A DNA stretch of 28,419 nt from an uncultured Mediterraneibacter sp. (GTDB lineage: Bacteria; Bacillota; Clostridia; Lachnospirales; Lachnospiraceae), in the NCBI GenBank assembly GCA_934418295.1, contig CAKRWZ010000017.1, positions 1-28,419 of the forward strand, read 5' to 3'. The notes under the pieces are model-generated. The model did not search any database and had not been told where the DNA came from. It worked only from the letters and a program-made list of their open reading frames with translations. Below are positions 7,328 to 15,201 of the stretch, piece by piece. Every line of letters begins with the position of its first letter. Position 1 is the first letter of the stretch. Both the position numbers and the translations under genes were made by a program.

Positions 7328-8437
7328 ATGAAACGGGAAGAAAACATGACAGAACGTAAGTTGGTCATTCTGAAAGCAATTATACAGACTTATCTGGAGA
7401 CCGGAGAACCGGTAGGCTCCAGGACGCTTTCCAAAGACACAGAGCTGAATGTCAGTGCGGCAACGATCCGTAACGAGATGTCAGATCTGGAAGAGATGGG
7501 CTATATCATACAGCCCCATACATCTGCAGGGCGGATTCCTTCGGATAAAGGATATCGGCTCTACGTTGACATGTTGATGGAAGAAAAAGAGCAGGAGCTC
7601 TCCGAGGTAAGAGAAAATCTTCTGGAAAAGACAGAGAAGACGGATCAGATTTTGAAGCAGGCAGCAAAGGTGCTGGCAAACAGTACCAATTACGCCACCA
7701 TCGTTTCCGCTCCTGTCAACAACCGTAATACCCTGAAGTTTATACAGCTCTCCCAGGTAGACGAGACACAGCTTCTGGCGGTGATCGTTATGGGAGGCAA
7801 CATGATCAAGAACCGGATCATTGAGGTGAAGGAAGAACTCAGCAATGAAACCCTTCTGAAGCTGAACATGATGCTGAACACCAGCCTGATCGGCGTACCC
7901 ATCGGTCAGATCACTCTGTCGATGATCGCGGCGCTGAAAGAGCAGGCGGGGATCCACAGCCAGGTGATCAGCGATGTGCTGGATGCGGTTGCCGGGATCA
8001 TACAGCTGGATGAGGATATGAAGATCTACACCAGCGGTGCCACCAATATTTTCAAGTACCCGGAGCTCAGCGATGCGCAGAGTGCGCAGGAGATCCTGGG
8101 AGCTTTTGAAGAAAAGCAGCAGCTGACCGAGCTGGTGACACAGACATTGGCCAGCGAAGAAAATACAGGAATCCAGGTTTATATCGGTGACGAAGCGCCG
8201 GTGAAGACCATGAAAGACTGCAGCGTCGTGACTGCCACCTATGAATTGGGAGCAGGCATGAAAGGAACCATCGGGATCATCGGTCCGAAGCGTATGGATT
8301 ATGAGCACGTTATGAAGGTGCTGAAGAAGCTGCGGTCCGAGCTGGACACCTTATATGATGACGGTGGCGGCGGTGAGAACAAAAGTCCTAAAAGAGAAAA
8401 ATCCTTGTTGGAGGTGAAGATAAATGAGCAGCAATGA
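7328..8437 (+). CDS. hrcA: Heat-inducible transcription repressor HrcA
   Basis: Repressor of class I heat-shock genes; it binds CIRCE and its activity depends on GroE in studied species. The N-terminal winged helix contains ILKAIIQTYLETGEPVGSRTLSK and the typical ATIRNEMSDLEEMGYI and QPHTSAGRIPSDKGYR segments (described here in pieces). The GAF-like regulatory domain follows, ending with GTIGIIGPKRMDYEHV. Start ATG 7328 has AGGAGG at 7316-7321. An ATG at 7301 in the same frame would place the initiation region within and just after CIRCE and has a poorer site. The predicted length is 369 aa, slightly longer than the B. subtilis protein because of a Gly/Lys-rich C-terminal tail. It overlaps grpE by 14 nt, so the pair is translationally coupled and autoregulated through CIRCE. 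Confidence 0.95.
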   Translation: MKREENMTERKLVILKAIIQTYLETGEPVGSRTLSKDTELNVSAATIRNEMSDLEEMGYIIQPHTSAGRIPSDKGYRLYVDMLMEEKEQELSEVRENLLEKTEKTDQILKQAAKVLANSTNYATIVSAPVNNRNTLKFIQLSQVDETQLLAVIVMGGNMIKNRIIEVKEELSNETLLKLNMMLNTSLIGVPIGQITLSMIAALKEQAGIHSQVISDVLDAVAGIIQLDEDMKIYTSGATNIFKYPELSDAQSAQEILGAFEEKQQLTELVTQTLASEENTGIQVYIGDEAPVKTMKDCSVVTATYELGAGMKGTIGIIGPKRMDYEHVMKVLKKLRSELDTLYDDGGGGENKSPKREKSLLEVKINEQQ

Positions 8438-9080
8438 AGAAATAGTAAAGGAAGCTGTGGAAGAGGCAAAGGCGAAAGCAGCAGAGGCTTCGGCACAGCA
8501 GGAAGAGGCTGAGACAGCAGAGGAGGAAGCGAAAGGAGCAGATCCGGAAGCGGATGCCAAGGCAGAAGAGGAGCAGCCTGCGGAAGAAAAAACTTCCGGG
8601 AAAAAGGATAAGAAGGAGAAAAAAGAAAAGAAATCGAAAAAAGATCCGAGAGATCAGCAGATAGAAGAATTAAAAGACCGATTGATGCGTCAGATGGCAG
8701 AGTTTGACAACTACCGAAAGCGGACAGAAAAGGAAAAGAGCCAGCGATATGAGGTGGGAGCCAAAGATGTCGTGGAGAAGATTCTTCCGGTGGTAGACAA
8801 TTTTGAAAGAGGTCTGGCAGCCGTGCCGGAAGATGAAAAGGAAAATCCTTTTATCGACGGCATGGAAAAAATCTACAAGCAGCTGATGACGACGCTGGAA
8901 GGCATCGGAGTCAAACCGATCGAAGCGGTAGGTCAGGAGTTCAACCCGGATTTCCACAATGCGGTCATGCATGTGGAGGACGAAGAGGTTGGCGAGAATA
9001 TCGTAGTAGAGGAGCTGCAGAAGGGGTATCTTTACAGAGACGGTGTTGTGAGACACAGTATGGTAAAGGTAGCAAATTAA
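8424..9080 (+). CDS. grpE: Nucleotide exchange factor GrpE
   Basis: Nucleotide exchange factor for DnaK. The N-terminal ~75 residues are low complexity and highly charged (Glu/Ala-rich, then Lys-rich), probably disordered. The family core starts at about residue 75 with the long coiled-coil helix (QIEELKDRLMRQMAEFDNYR). It ends with the beta-wing region (GYLYRDGVVRHSMVKVA). At 218 aa it is within the family range. GGAGGTGA at 8410-8417 precedes the ATG, which lies inside the end of hrcA. It is expressed from the CIRCE-controlled promoter with dnaK. Confidence 0.96.
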   Translation: MSSNEEIVKEAVEEAKAKAAEASAQQEEAETAEEEAKGADPEADAKAEEEQPAEEKTSGKKDKKEKKEKKSKKDPRDQQIEELKDRLMRQMAEFDNYRKRTEKEKSQRYEVGAKDVVEKILPVVDNFERGLAAVPEDEKENPFIDGMEKIYKQLMTTLEGIGVKPIEAVGQEFNPDFHNAVMHVEDEEVGENIVVEELQKGYLYRDGVVRHSMVKVAN

Positions 9081-9129
9081 AAAGAAAATTCGTTTTTATC
9101 AGAAACAGAAAATAAAGGAGGATTTTATC

Positions 9130-11007
9130 ATGAGTAAGATTATTGGTATTGATTTGGGTACAACAAACAGCTGCGTAGCAGTAATGGAAGGCGGACAGCC
9201 GACAGTCATCGCAAATACAGAAGGAGCAAGAACAACACCGTCCGTAGTCGCATTTACAAAGAGCGGTGAGCGTCTGGTAGGAGAGCCTGCAAAACGTCAG
9301 GCAGTCACCAACGCAGATAAAACCATTTCCTCTATCAAACGAGAGATGGGTACAGATTATAAGGTAGATATTGACGGGAAGAAATATTCTCCGCAGGAGA
9401 TTTCCGCAATGATCCTGCAGAAACTGAAAGCGGATGCAGAGAACTACCTGGGTGAGAAAGTAACAGAGGCAGTTATCACGGTTCCGGCATACTTCAACGA
9501 CGCACAGCGTCAGGCTACAAAGGATGCTGGTAAGATTGCAGGACTGGATGTAAAGCGTATCATCAACGAGCCTACGGCAGCAGCACTTGCTTACGGACTT
9601 GACAATGAAAAAGAACAGAAGATCATGGTTTATGACCTCGGCGGCGGTACATTTGATGTATCTGTTATTGAGATCGGAGACGGTGTCATCGAAGTACTTT
9701 CCACAGCCGGAAACAACAGACTGGGCGGAGATGACTTTGACCACAAGATCGCAGAATATATGCTGGCAGATTTCAAAGCAAAAGAAGGCATTGATCTTTC
9801 CGCAGACAAGATGGCGATGCAGAGACTGACAGAGGCGGCCGAGAAAGCAAAGAAAGAGCTTTCTTCTACGACCACAACAAATATCAACCTTCCGTTTATT
9901 ACCGCATCCAAAGACGGCACACCGAAGCATTTTGATATGACGCTCACAAGAGCAAAATTTGATGAATTGACCAGAGATCTGGTAGAGAAAACTTCCGAAC
10001 CGGTAAAACGTGCGCTTGCCGATGCGGGCATCAGCGCATCTGAGCTTGGTCAGGTATTGCTGGTAGGTGGTTCTACACGTATCCCGGCAGTACAGGAAGA
10101 AGTAAAACGTCTGACAGGTAAAGAGCCAAGTAAATCTCTGAACCCGGATGAGTGCGTAGCACTGGGAGCTTCTGTACAGGGAGGTAAGCTTTCCGGTGAA
10201 GAGGGCGCAGGCGACATCCTTCTTCTGGATGTTACTCCGCTGTCACTTTCCATCGAGACCATGGGAGGCGTTGCAACCAGATTGATCGAGAGAAATACGA
10301 CAATTCCGACAAAGAAGAGTCAGATCTTCTCTACCGCAGCAGATAACCAGACTGCTGTAGACATTAATGTAGTACAGGGCGAGAGACAGTTCGCACGTGA
10401 CAATAAGTCACTGGGACAGTTCAGACTGGACGGAATCGCACCGGCTCCGCGTGGAGTTCCGCAGATTGAGGTTACGTTCGATATCGATGCAAACGGTATC
10501 GTAAATGTATCTGCAAAAGACCTGGGAACAGGAAAAGAGCAGCATATTACGATCACTGCAGGTTCCAATATGTCCGAGGATGATATCAACAAAGCTGTAA
10601 AAGAAGCGGCAGAGTTTGAAGCACAGGATAAGAAACGGAAAGAGGCTGTAGATACCAGAAACGATGCAGAAGCCATTGTATTCCAGACAGAGAAAGCAAT
10701 GAAAGATGCCGGCGATAAGCTGGAGGCAGCAGATAAAGCAGCAGTAGAGGCAGATTGTCAGGCACTGAAGGATCTTCTTGCCAATACACCGGCAGAGGGT
10801 ATGACAGACAGCCAGACAGCTGAGATCAAAGCCGCAAAAGAGAAGCTGATGGAAAGCGCATCCAAACTGTTCACAAAGATGTATGAGCAGGCAGGAGCTG
10901 CCGCAGGTGCAGCAGGCGCAGGTCCGAATCCGACACAGGATGCAGGCCCGGCACCGGACGGTTTCCAGGGCGATGATGTAGTAGACGGAGATTACAAAGA
11001 AGTCTAA
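9130..11007 (+). CDS. dnaK: Chaperone DnaK (Hsp70)
   Basis: ATP-dependent Hsp70 chaperone of the cytoplasm. The nucleotide-binding domain has the signatures IGIDLGTTNSCVAV near residue 4, VYDLGGGTFDVSVIEI and VLLVGGSTRIPAVQ. The substrate-binding domain follows from about residue 360 (LLLDVTPLSLSIET). The helical lid and a Gly/Ala/Pro-rich linker lead to the C-terminal tail DDVVDGDYKEV. The 625-aa length fits Gram-positive DnaK, which lacks the ~24-residue loop of E. coli. A strong AGGAGG site precedes the ATG. The codon choice is slightly more biased than in neighbours, as expected for a highly expressed gene. A hairpin follows at 11057-11087, before dnaJ. Confidence 0.99.
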   Translation: MSKIIGIDLGTTNSCVAVMEGGQPTVIANTEGARTTPSVVAFTKSGERLVGEPAKRQAVTNADKTISSIKREMGTDYKVDIDGKKYSPQEISAMILQKLKADAENYLGEKVTEAVITVPAYFNDAQRQATKDAGKIAGLDVKRIINEPTAAALAYGLDNEKEQKIMVYDLGGGTFDVSVIEIGDGVIEVLSTAGNNRLGGDDFDHKIAEYMLADFKAKEGIDLSADKMAMQRLTEAAEKAKKELSSTTTTNINLPFITASKDGTPKHFDMTLTRAKFDELTRDLVEKTSEPVKRALADAGISASELGQVLLVGGSTRIPAVQEEVKRLTGKEPSKSLNPDECVALGASVQGGKLSGEEGAGDILLLDVTPLSLSIETMGGVATRLIERNTTIPTKKSQIFSTAADNQTAVDINVVQGERQFARDNKSLGQFRLDGIAPAPRGVPQIEVTFDIDANGIVNVSAKDLGTGKEQHITITAGSNMSEDDINKAVKEAAEFEAQDKKRKEAVDTRNDAEAIVFQTEKAMKDAGDKLEAADKAAVEADCQALKDLLANTPAEGMTDSQTAEIKAAKEKLMESASKLFTKMYEQAGAAAGAAGAGPNPTQDAGPAPDGFQGDDVVDGDYKEV

Positions 11008-11056
11008 TAAAAAGAAAAGACAGCGTTTGTTAAGAAATTAAGAAACGGATCAGAGA

Positions 11057-11087
11057 ATTCTACGGAGCCTTTCGGGTTCCGTAGAAT
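11057..11087 (+). terminator. Hairpin between dnaK and dnaJ (weak terminator or processing site)
   Basis: ATTCTACGGA (11057-11066) pairs perfectly with TCCGTAGAAT (11078-11087), extended inside by CC/GG. The following tract, ATCTTTACG, is poor in T, so read-through into dnaJ is likely. It may lower dnaJ expression relative to dnaK or protect the 3' end of the dnaK message. Confidence 0.6.
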
Positions 11088-11090
11088 ATC

Positions 11091-11125
11091 TTTACGTTGC
11101 CAAATATAGGACAAAAAGATCCAGC
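11091..11125 (+). repeat. Family 1 palindromic repeat, copy C (degenerate)
   Basis: The core TTGCCAAATATAGGACAA is followed by AAAGATCCAG, as in copies A and B, but the 3' half that completes the second hairpin has diverged. It occupies the dnaK-dnaJ spacer. The only Shine-Dalgarno-like sequence for dnaJ (AAAGG, 11128-11132) lies directly after it. Confidence 0.6.
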
Positions 11126-11144
11126 GGGAAAGGTATTATAGATT

Positions 11145-12335
11145 ATGGCAGAGTCAAAAAGAGATTATTATGAGGTACTGGGCGTAAGCAAAGATGCCGA
11201 CGAAGCAGAGTTAAAAAAAGCGTACCGGAAACTGGCAAAAAAATATCATCCGGATGTAAACCCGGGGGACAAGGAAGCAGAGAAAAAGTTTAAGGAAGCT
11301 TCAGAGGCTTATGCGGTTTTGAGTGATGCGGAAAAGCGGCGTCAGTATGATCAGTTTGGTCATGCTGCTTTTGAAAACGGAGCAGGCGGAGCAGGAGGCT
11401 TCGGGGGCTTTGATTTCAACGGTGCTGATTTTGGAGACATTTTCGGAGATATCTTCGGAGATTTGTTTGGAGGCGGAGGACGCCGCGGAGGACGCGGCGG
11501 CAGCGGCCCTGCACGAGGCGCTAATGTCCGCAAAAGCGTACAGATCACCTTTGAGGAGGCTGTTTTTGGCTGCGAAAAGGAGCTGGATGTTGTTTTAGAT
11601 GATCCGTGTCCGGAGTGTAACGGCACCGGAGCAGAACCGGGTACGACACCAGAAACTTGTACCAAATGCGGGGGGAAAGGGCAAGTGGTCTATACCAGTC
11701 AGTCTTTCTTCGGTATGGTGCAAAATGTGCAGACTTGTCCGGAATGCGGAGGTTCCGGTAAGATCATCAAACATAAATGCAAGAAATGCAGCGGCAGCGG
11801 TTTTGTATCTAACCGGAAGAAGATACAGGTTTCCATCCCTGCAGGAATTGACAACGGTCAGAGTGTGAGACTGCGCGGAAAAGGCGAGCCGGGCGTCAAC
11901 GGAGGACCGAGAGGCGATATGCTGGTGGAGGTTCGTGTAGCCAGACATCCGATCTTTCAGCGACAGGATATGCATATTTTCTCCACAGTGCCGATTTCTT
12001 TTGCGCAGGCGGCACTGGGTGCAGAGATCCGTATCAAGACGGTAGACGGAGATGTTTTATATAAAGTGAAACCGGGAACCAAGACAGATACTAAGGTGCG
12101 GCTGAAAGGAAAAGGAGTACCTTCCGTTCACAACAAATCTGTCCGTGGGGATCATTATGTAACACTCGTGATACAGACACCGGACAAATTGAGCCCGGAG
12201 GCGAAAGAAGCCTTGAAACGGTTTGACGAGTTGACCGGAAATACCTTGAATCAGGATCCGGAGGACAAAACACCCACCGGAGGCAAAAAGAAAAAAGGAT
12301 TTATGGAAAAAATGAAAGAAGCGTTCGACGAGTAA
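11145..12335 (+). CDS. dnaJ: Chaperone DnaJ (Hsp40)
   Basis: Co-chaperone that delivers substrates to DnaK and stimulates its ATPase. The J domain spans about residues 6-70, with HPD at 35-37. A Gly/Phe-rich linker follows. The zinc-binding domain has all four repeats intact: CPECNGTG, CTKCGGKG, CPECGGSG and CKKCSGSG. C-terminal substrate-binding domains I and II complete the 396 residues. The ribosome binding site is weak (AAAGG 12 nt upstream), unlike the strong sites of grpE and dnaK, and family 1 copy C sits just upstream. The 3' end overlaps a terminator-like hairpin. It is probably expressed by read-through from dnaK. Confidence 0.98.
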   Translation: MAESKRDYYEVLGVSKDADEAELKKAYRKLAKKYHPDVNPGDKEAEKKFKEASEAYAVLSDAEKRRQYDQFGHAAFENGAGGAGGFGGFDFNGADFGDIFGDIFGDLFGGGGRRGGRGGSGPARGANVRKSVQITFEEAVFGCEKELDVVLDDPCPECNGTGAEPGTTPETCTKCGGKGQVVYTSQSFFGMVQNVQTCPECGGSGKIIKHKCKKCSGSGFVSNRKKIQVSIPAGIDNGQSVRLRGKGEPGVNGGPRGDMLVEVRVARHPIFQRQDMHIFSTVPISFAQAALGAEIRIKTVDGDVLYKVKPGTKTDTKVRLKGKGVPSVHNKSVRGDHYVTLVIQTPDKLSPEAKEALKRFDELTGNTLNQDPEDKTPTGGKKKKGFMEKMKEAFDE

Positions 12336-12352
12336 GCGTCGGGCGTTTCTTT
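12315..12352 (+). terminator. Terminator-like hairpin overlapping the dnaJ stop
   Basis: AAAGAAGCG (12315-12323) and CGACG (12326-12330) pair with CGTCG (12337-12341) and CGTTTCTTT (12344-12352), with one mismatch and a 2-nt internal loop. The stop codon lies in the apical loop. The 3' arm is T-rich. Confidence 0.65.
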
Positions 12353-12356
12353 GTCT

Positions 12357-12402
12357 GGCGACGAGTCAAAGTCCGAGCTTGCTCGAGACCTTGACGACCG
12401 CC
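12357..12402 (+). repeat. Family 2 structured repeat / candidate small RNA, copy 2
   Basis: Begins GGCGACGAG and ends TTGACGACCGCC. The stem has GTCAA/TTGAC, GTC/GAC and CGAG/CTCG, with loop CTTG and one bulged A on the 3' side. The outer GGCG pairs with CGCC. The stem bases differ from copy 1 (2747-2795), while the ends, loop and bulge are the same. It follows the dnaJ terminator and precedes the alcohol dehydrogenase promoter. Confidence 0.6.
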
Positions 12403-12409
12403 TACAATC

Positions 12410-12436
12410 CCGGAATGTGCCTTTCGGCACTTCCGG
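12410..12436 (+). other. Hairpin between family 2 copy 2 and the ADH promoter
   Basis: CCGGAAtGTGCC and GGCACTTCCGG pair around loop TTTC. There is no T-tract, so it is not a convincing terminator. It could be part of a longer structured RNA with the preceding repeat. Confidence 0.45.
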
Positions 12437-12453
12437 CGATTTGCTGTAATAAA

Positions 12454-12483
12454 TTGGATATTTCATAAAAATGATGGTATAAT
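12454..12483 (+). promoter_or_regulatory. Probable sigma-A promoter for the alcohol dehydrogenase operon
   Basis: TTGGAT (12454-12459), 18-nt spacer, TATAAT (12478-12483). The -10 box is perfect and the -35 box is moderate. Confidence 0.65.
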
Positions 12484-12527
12484 CTGGATGATTGACTGTT
12501 TGTGAAAGTATAGAGGAGGATCCTGAA

Positions 12528-13751
12528 ATGAAAAACTTTATACAATACACTCCTACGGAAATTGTATTCGGTAAGGATACGGAGAGCTTGACCGGGGAAG
12601 AGGTGCACAAGTGGGGCGGTTCTCGTGTGCTGATTGTATATGGCGGAGGCTCGGTTGTGAAAAGCGGGCTTTTGAAGCGGGTGGAAGATACACTGGTAGA
12701 AGAAGGCATTGTCTATATGGAGTTTGGAGGAGCAAGACCGAATCCGTTGATGGGACATGCAGTGAAGGGTGTTTCGGAAGCCATAGAGTTTGAAGCAGAT
12801 TTTATATTGGCAGTGGGAGGCGGCAGTGCGATTGATACGGCAAAAGCCATTGCGCACGGTGCGGCAAATCCGGAAGCTTCTCTGGAAGATATCTGGTCCG
12901 GAGCTTTTCCGTTGAAGAAAAGTCTTCCCATTGGTGTTGTGCTGACGATTGCGGCAGCAGGAAGTGAGACCAGTGATTCCGCGGTACTGACCAATGAACA
13001 TACAGGAAGAAAAAAGGGAATTAGTACAGATTTGAACCGGCCGCAGTTTGCGATCATGAATCCGGAATTGACGTATACGCTTCCCAAATATCAGTTGGCC
13101 TGCGGTATCGTAGACATCATGATGCATACGCTGGAGCGTTATTTTACACCGGTGGAAGGAAATCAGCTGACAGACCGGATCGCTGAAGCATTGCTGAAAA
13201 CGGTGATCGAAAACGGTACAAAGGCGATGGAAGATCCTTCTGATTATGACAGCATGAGCGAGCTGATGTGGAGTGGAAGCCTGTCTCACAATGGGCTGAC
13301 AGGCCTTGGAAGCAAGCGCATGTTTGTGGTACATAAATTTGGACATGAGCTCAGCGCAGAATACGATGTGGCGCACGGTGCGTCTCTTTCTGCGGTCTGG
13401 GAAGCGTGGGCCAGATACGTGATGCTGGCAAAGCCGGAGCGTTTTGCACAGTACGCCAGAAATGTATGGGATATCAAAGAAGAGGATGATGTAGATGCAG
13501 CGATCGAAGGAATCGAGAGAACTTCTGCATATTTTAAATATCTGGGTATGCCGACAAGACTGTATGAGCTGGTGCCGCCGAACACAGACGAAGCGTTGGG
13601 GATATTGCCGGATGAGACGTTGAAGCTTCTGGCAGATCGCACGACGGCAGGCGGAACCATCCAGATTCCGGGACTTCAGACCTTGGAAGAGAACGACGTT
13701 TATGAAATTTTCAGACTGGCAAATAAAGAGAGGGAAAGCGAGGAAGAATGA
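12528..13751 (+). CDS. Iron-containing alcohol dehydrogenase (butanol dehydrogenase-like)
   Basis: Group III metal-dependent alcohol dehydrogenase, which reduces aldehydes with NAD(P)H during fermentation. The 407-aa protein (start ATG 12528 after GAGGAGGA) has the nucleotide-binding GGGSAIDTAKAIAHGA segment and the family GSETSDSAVLTNE stretch. Probable metal ligands lie in DIMMHTLERYF, VVHKFGHEL and the following DVAHGASLSAVW. Overall it resembles the YugJ/BdhA/YqhD subgroup. Substrate and cofactor preference cannot be read from the sequence. It overlaps ridA by 4 nt (ATGA), so the two are translationally coupled. Its position next to RidA suggests amino acid or aldehyde metabolism, but this is only inference. 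Confidence 0.92.
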   Translation: MKNFIQYTPTEIVFGKDTESLTGEEVHKWGGSRVLIVYGGGSVVKSGLLKRVEDTLVEEGIVYMEFGGARPNPLMGHAVKGVSEAIEFEADFILAVGGGSAIDTAKAIAHGAANPEASLEDIWSGAFPLKKSLPIGVVLTIAAAGSETSDSAVLTNEHTGRKKGISTDLNRPQFAIMNPELTYTLPKYQLACGIVDIMMHTLERYFTPVEGNQLTDRIAEALLKTVIENGTKAMEDPSDYDSMSELMWSGSLSHNGLTGLGSKRMFVVHKFGHELSAEYDVAHGASLSAVWEAWARYVMLAKPERFAQYARNVWDIKEEDDVDAAIEGIERTSAYFKYLGMPTRLYELVPPNTDEALGILPDETLKLLADRTTAGGTIQIPGLQTLEENDVYEIFRLANKERESEEE

Positions 13752-14131
13752 AGATGAAGATCATTTCGACAGAAAAAGCACCAAAAGCACTGGGACCTTA
13801 TTCTCAGGGGTATGTACATGCAGGCGTTTTGTACACAGCAGGACAGATCGCCATCAATCCGGAAACGGATGCTATAGAGGCGGAGACCGTCGAAGAGCAG
13901 ACCCATCAGGTGTGCAAAAATCTGGGAGAGATCTTAAAGGCAGCCGGAACTTCTTTTGACAAAGTCCTGAAAACCACTTGCTTTTTGAGCGATATGGACG
14001 ATTTCGGCGCTTTTAATCAGGTATATGCAGAGTACTTTATTTCCCGTCCGGCAAGAAGCTGCGTGGCAGTGAAGACCCTTCCGAAGAATGTGCTGTGCGA
14101 GGTAGAAGTGATCGCAGCCGCAGAGGAATAG
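13748..14131 (+). CDS. ridA: RidA family enamine/imine deaminase
   Basis: Hydrolyses reactive 2-aminoacrylate and related enamines released by PLP enzymes, protecting them from damage. At 127 aa it has full family length. Motifs are KAPKALGPYSQG near the N terminus, YTAGQIAINPET, and the C-terminal ARSCVAVKTLPKNVLCEVEVIA, in which the family Arg is present (RSCV). The start ATG overlaps the stop of the upstream dehydrogenase. The sequence around its stop codon resembles the tandem repeat units that follow (14135-14214). Confidence 0.95.
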   Translation: MKMKIISTEKAPKALGPYSQGYVHAGVLYTAGQIAINPETDAIEAETVEEQTHQVCKNLGEILKAAGTSFDKVLKTTCFLSDMDDFGAFNQVYAEYFISRPARSCVAVKTLPKNVLCEVEVIAAAEE

Positions 14132-14134
14132 AAC

Positions 14135-14214
14135 CGCAGGCACATAAAGCTACAGAAGAATAAAATCGCAGGAACATAAAGTTACAGAAGAGTAGAACTA
14201 CAGGAGAATAAAAC
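14135..14214 (+). repeat. Tandem repeat (32-nt units) between ridA and mrp
   Basis: Two 32-nt units (14135-14166 and 14167-14198) differ at only a few positions. A partial third unit (TACAGGAGAATAAAAC) and a partial copy at the ridA stop flank them. The units contain frequent in-frame stops and no clear promoter or hairpin. It appears to be a spacer grown by local duplication. The mrp ribosome binding site GAGGAGGA lies just beyond it. Confidence 0.75.
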
Positions 14215-14230
14215 GAGGAGGAATACCATC

Positions 14231-15106
14231 ATGGAAGAACAGTATCAGACAGAAGAGCAGCCGGAAGGAGGATGCGCTCCGGAAGCCTGTGCAGAGTGTG
14301 CACAGGCAGGAAACTGCAGCAGCCAGAAGAAAATGACAAAGGAAGATTTCAGAGAACCGGCAAACCCATATTCTCACATTAAAAAAGTAATCGGAGTTGT
14401 CAGCGGAAAAGGTGGTGTCGGGAAATCCATCGTGACGGCGTCACTGGCGCGGCAGCTGCGGAAAAACGGATGCTCTGTGGGAATTTTGGATGCAGATATC
14501 ACGGGACCGTCCATTCCGAAAATGTATGGGCTGCATGAGCTGGCAAGAGGTGCAGAAGAGGGAATCTTCCCGGCTTCCGCAAAAGACGATACCAAGATCA
14601 TGTCGGTAAATCTGCTTCTGGAAGATGAAGAAGCCCCTGTGATCTGGCGGGGCCCGGTGATCGCCGGTGTGGTAAAGCAGTTTTGGACAGACGTTATGTG
14701 GGGAGAACTGGATGTATTGCTGGTAGATATGCCTCCGGGAACAGGAGATGTTCCGCTGACGGTATTTCAGTCGATGCCGGTGGATGGGATCGTGATCGTG
14801 ACTTCTCCGCAGGATTTGGTGCGCATGATCGTAAAAAAAGCTTACAGCATGGCAAAACAGATGGATATCCCGGTTTTAGGTATCGTGGAAAATTACAGCT
14901 ATATGGTCTGTCCGGATTGCGGAAAGAAGATTCAGGTCTTTGGAGAAAGCCATATCGAAGAGATCGCAAAAGAACTGGGGACGGAAGTATTAGGGAAAAT
15001 GCCCATCGATCCGGTGCTGGCAGAAGCCGTTGAATCAGAAAAATTTTACGAAGCAGAGAATCCTTATTTGGAAGAAGCTGTCAAGAAATTGCTCCCGCAG
15101 GAGTAA
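14231..15106 (+). CDS. mrp: Mrp/ApbC family P-loop ATPase, iron-sulfur carrier
   Basis: Cytoplasmic ATPase that binds and delivers [4Fe-4S] clusters to apoproteins. The deviant Walker A is GKGGVGKS (residues 59-66), with the family DADITGPSIPKMYG and DMPPGTGDVPLT segments. The C-terminal CPDCGKK supplies the cluster-binding CxxC. An N-terminal extension carries four Cys (15, 20, 23, 29; C-x4-C-x2-C-x5-C), which could bind a further cluster. Start ATG 14231 follows GAGGAGGA. No promoter is visible between ridA and this gene, so read-through is likely. In an organism with a multi-cluster hydrogenase, Fe-S delivery is a plausible demand. A strong bidirectional terminator follows. Confidence 0.94.
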   Translation: MEEQYQTEEQPEGGCAPEACAECAQAGNCSSQKKMTKEDFREPANPYSHIKKVIGVVSGKGGVGKSIVTASLARQLRKNGCSVGILDADITGPSIPKMYGLHELARGAEEGIFPASAKDDTKIMSVNLLLEDEEAPVIWRGPVIAGVVKQFWTDVMWGELDVLLVDMPPGTGDVPLTVFQSMPVDGIVIVTSPQDLVRMIVKKAYSMAKQMDIPVLGIVENYSYMVCPDCGKKIQVFGESHIEEIAKELGTEVLGKMPIDPVLAEAVESEKFYEAENPYLEEAVKKLLPQE

Positions 15107-15156
15107 AACTTTTATTGCGGGCGGGACATTGGAAAAGATAGATTCAGGATTATAGA

Positions 15157-15197
15157 AAAAAGCGGAGCTTTTGTATCAAACAAAGGCTCCGCTTTTT
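15157..15197. terminator. Bidirectional intrinsic terminator (mrp / nucleoside transporter)
   Basis: A-tract plus GCGGAGC (15162-15168) pairs with GCTCCGC (15186-15192) plus T-tract. It lies between convergent operons and has tracts suitable for both strands. Confidence 0.92.
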
Positions 15198-15201
15198 GCG
15201 A

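Noticed and set aside
8965..9930. A 321-codon - strand frame opposite dnaK.
   Set aside because: The Cys/Arg-rich translation is typical of the complement of a biased coding gene; dnaK is certain on the other strand.
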